A stretch of DNA of 64,000 bases from Paraburkholderia tropica. GTDB lineage: Bacteria > Pseudomonadota > Gammaproteobacteria > Burkholderiales > Burkholderiaceae. Of the stretch, positions 59,437-64,000 are shown one piece after another (positions within the stretch are counted from its first letter, which is position 1; each line of letters starts with the position of its first letter). The position numbers and the translations under genes were made by a program. The notes beneath the pieces were generated by a model. It worked only from the letters and a program-made list of their open reading frames with translations, did not search any database and was not told where the DNA came from. The DNA is taken from positions 248,001-312,000 of the forward strand of contig NZ_FNZM01000008.1 in assembly GCF_900109265.1 (NCBI RefSeq). Reading direction: 5' to 3'.

Positions 59437-60630
59437 ATGAACACCGTTGCCGAACCGCTGCTGCGGCTTGCCGCGCGCGTCGACGAGATCCAGCCGTTCT
59501 ACGTCATGGAACTGGCGAAGGAAGCTGCGCAGCTCGAACGCGCCGGACGCGACATCATCCACATGGGTATCGGCGAGCCGGATTTCACGGCGCCCGAGCC
59601 TGTCGTCGAAGCGGCCGCGGCCGCGCTGCGCCGCGGCGTCACGCAATACACCAGCGCGCTCGGTCTGCACGCGCTGCGCGAGTCGATCGCCGCGCATTAT
59701 CAGCACGCGTATGGTCTGAGCGTCGATCCGGCACGGATCGTCGTGACGGCGGGCGCGTCGGCGGCGTTGCTGCTCGCCTGCACGGCGCTCGTCGACCGCG
59801 ACGACGAAGTGCTGATGCCCGACCCGAGCTATCCGTGCAACCGCCATTTCGTGGCGGCCGCGGAAGGCAAGCCCGTGCTCGTGCCGAGCGGCCCCGACGC
59901 GCGCTTCCAGCTGACGGCCGCCGACGTCGAGCGTCTGTGGACCTCGCGCACGCGCGGCGTGCTGCTCGCTTCGCCGTCGAATCCCACCGGCACCTCGATC
60001 GAACCCGCCGAACTCGAACGCATCGTGAAAACGGTGCGCGCACGCGGCGGCTTCACGATCGTCGACGAGATCTATCAGGGCCTGAGCTATGACGCGCCGC
60101 CCGTCTCCGCCCTCTCTTTCGGCGACGACGTGGTCACGGTCAACAGCTTTTCGAAGTACTTCAACATGACCGGCTGGCGTCTGGGCTGGCTCGTCGTGCC
60201 GCCCACGCTGGTCGGCGCGTTCGAGAAACTTGCGCAGAACCTGTTCATCTGCGCCTCGACGCTCGCCCAGCACGCGGCGCTCGCCTGCTTCGAGCCCGAC
60301 ACGCTATCCATCTACGAAGCGCGCCGGCTGGAGTTCAAGCGCCGCCGCGACTTCATCGCGCCTGCGCTGGAATCGCTCGGTTTCACGGTGCCCGTGATGC
60401 CGGACGGCGCGTTCTACGTCTATGCCGACTGCACGAACGTCAATCATGCGGCCGCCGGCGACAGCGACGCGCTCACGCGCGCGATGCTGCACGACGCGGG
60501 AACGGTGATGGTGCCGGGCATGGACTTCGGCGTGGCCGCACCGCGTCAATATGTGCGTCTGTCTTATGCCACCGCGTACGAGCGGCTCGAGGAAGCGGTC
60601 GAGCGCCTGCACACGTTCTTCGGGCGCTGA
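59437..60630 (+). CDS. Class I PLP aminotransferase
   Basis: 397 residues, fold type I. PLP lysine is Lys240 in NSFSKYFNMTGWRLGW; NPTG at 182-185 and the C-terminal YVRLSYA with the carboxylate-binding Arg are present. Similar to the AspC/AlaT-like group often labelled pyridoxal phosphate-dependent aminotransferase after nusB in Burkholderia. Amino donor uncertain. It lies 97 bases after nusB, possibly the same operon; terminator at 60681. Confidence 0.92.
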   Translation: MNTVAEPLLRLAARVDEIQPFYVMELAKEAAQLERAGRDIIHMGIGEPDFTAPEPVVEAAAAALRRGVTQYTSALGLHALRESIAAHYQHAYGLSVDPARIVVTAGASAALLLACTALVDRDDEVLMPDPSYPCNRHFVAAAEGKPVLVPSGPDARFQLTAADVERLWTSRTRGVLLASPSNPTGTSIEPAELERIVKTVRARGGFTIVDEIYQGLSYDAPPVSALSFGDDVVTVNSFSKYFNMTGWRLGWLVVPPTLVGAFEKLAQNLFICASTLAQHAALACFEPDTLSIYEARRLEFKRRRDFIAPALESLGFTVPVMPDGAFYVYADCTNVNHAAAGDSDALTRAMLHDAGTVMVPGMDFGVAAPRQYVRLSYATAYERLEEAVERLHTFFGR

Positions 60631-60680
60631 TCCGCGAAATCCGTAGACAGAAGATCTGAGCAAAATGTGAGCAGCAATGG

Positions 60681-60706
60681 AAAAAGGCACCCGAGGGTGC
60701 CTTTTT
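60681..60706. terminator. Bidirectional terminator
   Basis: AAAAAGGCACCC and GGGTGCCTTTTT, between the convergent aminotransferase and lytic transglycosylase genes. Confidence 0.94.
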
Positions 60707-60766
60707 CGTTTTGTCCGGTCTTTCTCTTGCTGGCTGGAGCTTGGTGAAGCCGCCTGGAGACTCGGC

Positions 60767-61984
60767 CTAAGCGCCGAGTTCAGGCTGAGCGTGCTTCTGG
60801 GCCGCCGTGGCGCTGGCGTCGTCCTGTTCGGACGAGCCCTTCACCGAGGTCTTTTCGACCATGGCGTGCTCGCCGTCGAGCGTCACGTGCAGACGCTTGT
60901 CGCCGTTGATGCTCGCCACCTTTTGCGGCGCAGGCGAGCTGGCCGTGGTGGTGACGGGCGCCTGCGGCGCGTTGATCGGCACGTTGCGGCCACGGGCCAC
61001 GTCGCGCAGACGCACCCGCTCGGCCATGACCTTGGCGCCATAGCCGCCGTCGTCCTGCGAGGTCGAACCGACGTACAGACGCAGACCACCTGGCAGCGAA
61101 CCGCCGCGCGCGATGCAGTCCTTCAACACCAGCGCGCCGACCTTGATGTTCGCGAGCGGATCGAGCGCCGCGCTCTGGCCGCCGAAGTACTGGAACTTGT
61201 CCGAGTGCACTTTCGACATGACCTGCATCAGGCCCTGCGCGCCCACGCCACTTTCGGCGTAAGGATTGAAGCCCGACTCGATGGCCATGACCGCGAGCAG
61301 CAGCAGCGGATCGAGACCCACTTCGTGCCCCGTGTCGAATGCCGCCTTGACGAGTTCGCCGACCGGCTCCTGCGCCACGCGATAGCGGCGCGAGATATAG
61401 GTCGCGACGAGCGCCTGTTCGCGCGCCGACACCAGCACGCGGTCGTCGCGTGCGTCGGGCGTGATGCGCTGCGACGGAATCATGCGCGCCAGCGAGCCCA
61501 CGCTCGGCAGCGAACGCGGATCGAGGCCGTTGAGCGTGACCGCGTCGAGCGTGGCCATGCCGCCGCTCGAGACGCTATTGGTCACGTGCGCGACCGCGCC
61601 GTTCGAACCGGCAGGCGAGACGCTCGCGAGCGCCGCGCTGTTTGCGCCGTTATCGGGCACGAGTGCGGTCGGCAGGTTCGCGCCGTCGGCGGACTCGCCT
61701 TCTTCATTGGCGGGAGCGCCGGAAGGCGTGAACGACGGCAGCGGATTGCCCTGCAGCAGGCGTGCGGGACCGGCCTGCACGGCAGCGGTGACGAAGGGCA
61801 TCATGCGCGCGGCCAGCGTACCGCGCCACGTGGGCAGCAGCCAGATGGCGAGCGCGAGCAGGACGGCGCAACCGCCCACAATGCTAAACAGGTGATGGCT
61901 AAGACGCGTGCCACGCCGCAGCAGCGCACGCAGGCCAAGAGCGAGACGCTCGTCGGCGCGCCACCACGATAACCAGGTATTCAT
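60767..61984 (-). CDS. Membrane-anchored lytic transglycosylase (SLT domain)
   Basis: 405 residues. A basic N-terminus is followed by one membrane segment at about 32-50 and a long Ser/Ala/Pro linker (70-170), then a family 1 SLT domain from about 210: catalytic Glu236 in AIESGFNPYAE, GAQGLMQVM and the later DGGYGAKVMAERVRL. It would cleave peptidoglycan glycan strands in the periplasm. The C-terminal 75 residues are low complexity with KRLHVTLDGEH. Transcribed alone from a promoter about 350 bases upstream. Confidence 0.92.
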   Translation of the reverse strand: MNTWLSWWRADERLALGLRALLRRGTRLSHHLFSIVGGCAVLLALAIWLLPTWRGTLAARMMPFVTAAVQAGPARLLQGNPLPSFTPSGAPANEEGESADGANLPTALVPDNGANSAALASVSPAGSNGAVAHVTNSVSSGGMATLDAVTLNGLDPRSLPSVGSLARMIPSQRITPDARDDRVLVSAREQALVATYISRRYRVAQEPVGELVKAAFDTGHEVGLDPLLLLAVMAIESGFNPYAESGVGAQGLMQVMSKVHSDKFQYFGGQSAALDPLANIKVGALVLKDCIARGGSLPGGLRLYVGSTSQDDGGYGAKVMAERVRLRDVARGRNVPINAPQAPVTTTASSPAPQKVASINGDKRLHVTLDGEHAMVEKTSVKGSSEQDDASATAAQKHAQPELGA

Positions 61985-62542
61985 CTACAGATCTCCCCAT
62001 GTTGCATGATCCGGCGACCGAAGTCGGCGCGAGGCCGATGGCCAATCGCAGGATCAAGACGGCGCGCGCCCTGGCTGGTGCGGCAGCGACGTCGGGAAAA
62101 ACGGCAACAAAGTACGCCGTTGGTGGAGCTCCTCCGGTACAGCGGGCACGCCTTGGGCGCGCATGGGAGCTCTCACGCGAACAGCCGGCGCGAAGGCGCG
62201 CCAGCGAGGACAACCAATCTAGACCGTGGGAAGCCGTGCAGGGAGTCGGCTAAACGGCGACGCGTTGCGTCTGAAGGACCGGGACGGTGGTTAAAAATTG
62301 CAAGCCCTGCAACCAGTGTGGACGGATTCTAGCAGGGATTTATAGACCGTCAACACTATAGAATGTCAAAGTTATAACTAATTGTAATAATGAACACCGT
62401 TCAATTCGTCAAGAACCGCGCGCCACGCGCTTCTCCAGCCAGTTGGCCGATCGGCTGACAGCGTGCGTCAGCTAACACAGGTAAAATCGACAATCGTTTT
62501 GCCCCTGCACTCGCCGCGCGCTGCGGCTCCGACCCTATCCTG
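61985..62542. other. Divergent region lytic transglycosylase / ubiD
   Basis: 558 bases without a gene. An AT-rich patch at 62320-62400 carries the minus-strand promoter; TAAAAT at 62483-62488 may serve ubiD. The leader of the transglycosylase gene is long, about 350 bases, with no riboswitch recognised. Confidence 0.55.
62341..62369 (-). promoter_or_regulatory. Promoter of the lytic transglycosylase gene
   Basis: On the minus strand TTGACA (62369-62364), 17 bases, TCTATA (62346-62341). The patch is much richer in AT than its surroundings. Alternative -10 TATAAA at 62344-62339 would have a 19-base spacer. Confidence 0.5.
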
Positions 62543-64000
62543 ATGAAATACAAAGACTTGCGCGACTTCGTCGGTCGCCTGGAGACGCTCGGCGAACTGC
62601 GCCGCGTACCGCAGGCCGTCTCTCCGGTACTGGAAATGACCGAGCTGTGCGACCGCGTACTGCGCGCCGGCGGCCCCGCCCTGTTATTCGAGAGCCGCGC
62701 AACCCATGCGTTCCCCGTTCTGGGCAATCTTTTCGGCACGCCGCGCCGCGTCGCGCTCGGCATGGGCATCGACGCGCCCGAGAGCGCCGGTGACGGCGCC
62801 GCGCTGGAGTCGCTGCGCGACGTGGGCCGCCTGCTCTCCGCGCTCAAGGAACCCGAGCCGCCGCGCGGACTGAAAGACGCGGGCAAACTGCTCACGCTCG
62901 CCAAGGCCGTCTGGGACATGGCGCCGAAAACCGTGAGCGCGCCGCCCTGCCAGGAAATCGTCTGGGAAGGCAACGACGTCGATCTCGCGAAGCTGCCGAT
63001 CCAGACCTGCTGGCCCGGCGACGCCGGTCCGCTCATCACGTGGGGCCTGACGGTCACGCGCGGCCCGAACAAGACGCGCCAGAACCTGGGCATCTACCGC
63101 CAGCAGCTCATCGGCCGCAACAAGCTGATCATGCGCTGGCTCGCGCATCGCGGCGGCGCGCTCGACTTCCGCGAATTCGCGTTACGCAATCCTGGCAAAC
63201 CGTATCCCGTGGCCGTCGTGCTCGGCGCCGATCCGGCGACGATCCTCGGCGCGGTCACGCCGGTGCCCGACACGCTCTCCGAATACCAGTTCGCCGGACT
63301 GCTGCGCGGCGGCCGCACCGAACTCGCGAAGTGCCTGACGCCTGGCGTCGAGTCGCTGCAGGTGCCCGCGCGCGCGGAAATCGTGCTCGAAGGTTTCATC
63401 TATCCGCAAGAGGGCGCTCCGGCGCCCGCAGGCGCGCCGCCGCGTCCCTCGAAGAGTGCGAGCGCCGCTTACGAGCACGCGCTCGAAGGGCCCTACGGCG
63501 ATCACACGGGTTACTACAACGAGCAGGAATGGTTTCCCGTTTTCACGGTCGAGCGCATCACCATGCGCCGCGACGCGATCTATCACTCTACGTATACAGG
63601 CAAGCCGCCCGACGAACCCGCCGTGCTCGGCGTCGCGCTCAATGAAGTGTTCGTGCCGCTGCTGCAAAAGCAGTTTCCCGAGATCACCGACTTCTATCTG
63701 CCGCCCGAGGGCTGCAGCTATCGCATGGCGATCGTGCAGATGAAGAAGAGCTATCCGGGGCACGCGAAGCGAGTGATGTTCGGCGTGTGGAGCTTCCTGC
63801 GGCAGTTCATGTATACGAAGTTCATCGTGGTCGTCGACGATGACGTGGATATTCGCGACTGGAAGGAAGTGATCTGGGCGATCACCACGCGCATCGATCC
63901 GGCGCGCGATACGGTGCTTGTCGAAAACACGCCGATCGACTATCTCGATTTCGCGTCGCCGATCGCGGGGCTCGGCTCGAAAATGGGCCTCGACGCCACC
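62543..64000 (+). CDS. ubiD: 4-hydroxy-3-polyprenylbenzoate decarboxylase (3'-truncated by the window)
   Basis: prFMN-dependent decarboxylase of ubiquinone synthesis; 486 codons are present and the frame is open at the right edge, so about 10-35 residues are missing by comparison with relatives. Begins [21 protein letters not shown]. Family features are [39 protein letters not shown] and the Glu/Arg-rich catalytic region with [14 protein letters not shown] and [10 protein letters not shown]. Requires the partner UbiX to make prFMN, not seen here. Start ATG 62543 with a weak ribosome binding site. Confidence 0.97.
   Translation, partial: MKYKDLRDFVGRLETLGELRRVPQAVSPVLEMTELCDRVLRAGGPALLFESRATHAFPVLGNLFGTPRRVALGMGIDAPESAGDGAALESLRDVGRLLSALKEPEPPRGLKDAGKLLTLAKAVWDMAPKTVSAPPCQEIVWEGNDVDLAKLPIQTCWPGDAGPLITWGLTVTRGPNKTRQNLGIYRQQLIGRNKLIMRWLAHRGGALDFREFALRNPGKPYPVAVVLGADPATILGAVTPVPDTLSEYQFAGLLRGGRTELAKCLTPGVESLQVPARAEIVLEGFIYPQEGAPAPAGAPPRPSKSASAAYEHALEGPYGDHTGYYNEQEWFPVFTVERITMRRDAIYHSTYTGKPPDEPAVLGVALNEVFVPLLQKQFPEITDFYLPPEGCSYRMAIVQMKKSYPGHAKRVMFGVWSFLRQFMYTKFIVVVDDDVDIRDWKEVIWAITTRIDPARDTVLVENTPIDYLDFASPIAGLGSKMGLDAT

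Overview
The window looks like the chromosome of a Burkholderiaceae betaproteobacterium, most likely Paraburkholderia or a close relative. I infer this from the high G+C, the zwf-pgl-(glk-hexR fusion) operon opposite a glucose-type ABC transporter, the bioA-bioF-bioD-bioB order and the min operon. All protein calls rest on motifs and family knowledge, because no database search was possible.

Bases 1 to about 2,100 are accessory, with visibly lower G+C. They hold two overlapping leftward genes (a HEPN-like protein and an unidentified partial gene), a serine resolvase with what reads as a three-subsite res site in front of it, and a gene-poor stretch with a cluster of GTTCCC repeats. From 2,160 on the DNA is core: a COG2509 flavoprotein, small membrane proteins and lipoproteins, an MHS-type MFS transporter, LPS heptosyltransferase waaC, a YXWGXW protein, minC-minD-minE, a GNAT acetyltransferase, methionine aminopeptidase and a glycosyltransferase.

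At 14.4-17.5 kb serS sits next to tRNA-Ser(CGA) and rarA. A CytX-like permease and the biotin operon bioAFDB follow (BioB carries a His-rich tail), then a secreted alpha/beta hydrolase, a YchJ-like protein, an SDR, a thiolase, aceK and a LiuR-like MerR regulator divergent from an MBL-fold hydrolase. Next come lolA-ftsK, trxB, an Smr-domain protein and an unknown two-gene operon.

From 38.7 to 48 kb is a sugar module. Binding protein, two permeases and ATPase point left; zwf, pgl and a glucokinase-HexR fusion point right from a promoter that overlaps a near-perfect HexR palindrome. Uptake, phosphorylation and entry into the Entner-Doudoroff/pentose phosphate routes therefore sit together with their own regulator. 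A Bcr/CflA exporter and a PUA/EVE-like protein follow.

From 50.7 to 59.3 kb are hemL and the riboflavin genes in two blocks (ribD-ribE, and ribBX-ribH-nusB). They are separated by an ABC exporter with a leader-peptide/terminator arrangement and by a higBA toxin-antitoxin pair. The window closes with a PLP aminotransferase, a membrane-anchored lytic transglycosylase and the first 486 codons of ubiD. The best candidates for undescribed biology are the exporter leader (54173-54302), the HEPN/overlapping-gene/resolvase island with its res site, and the unknown pair at 37887-38656. No CRISPR array or insertion sequence was seen.
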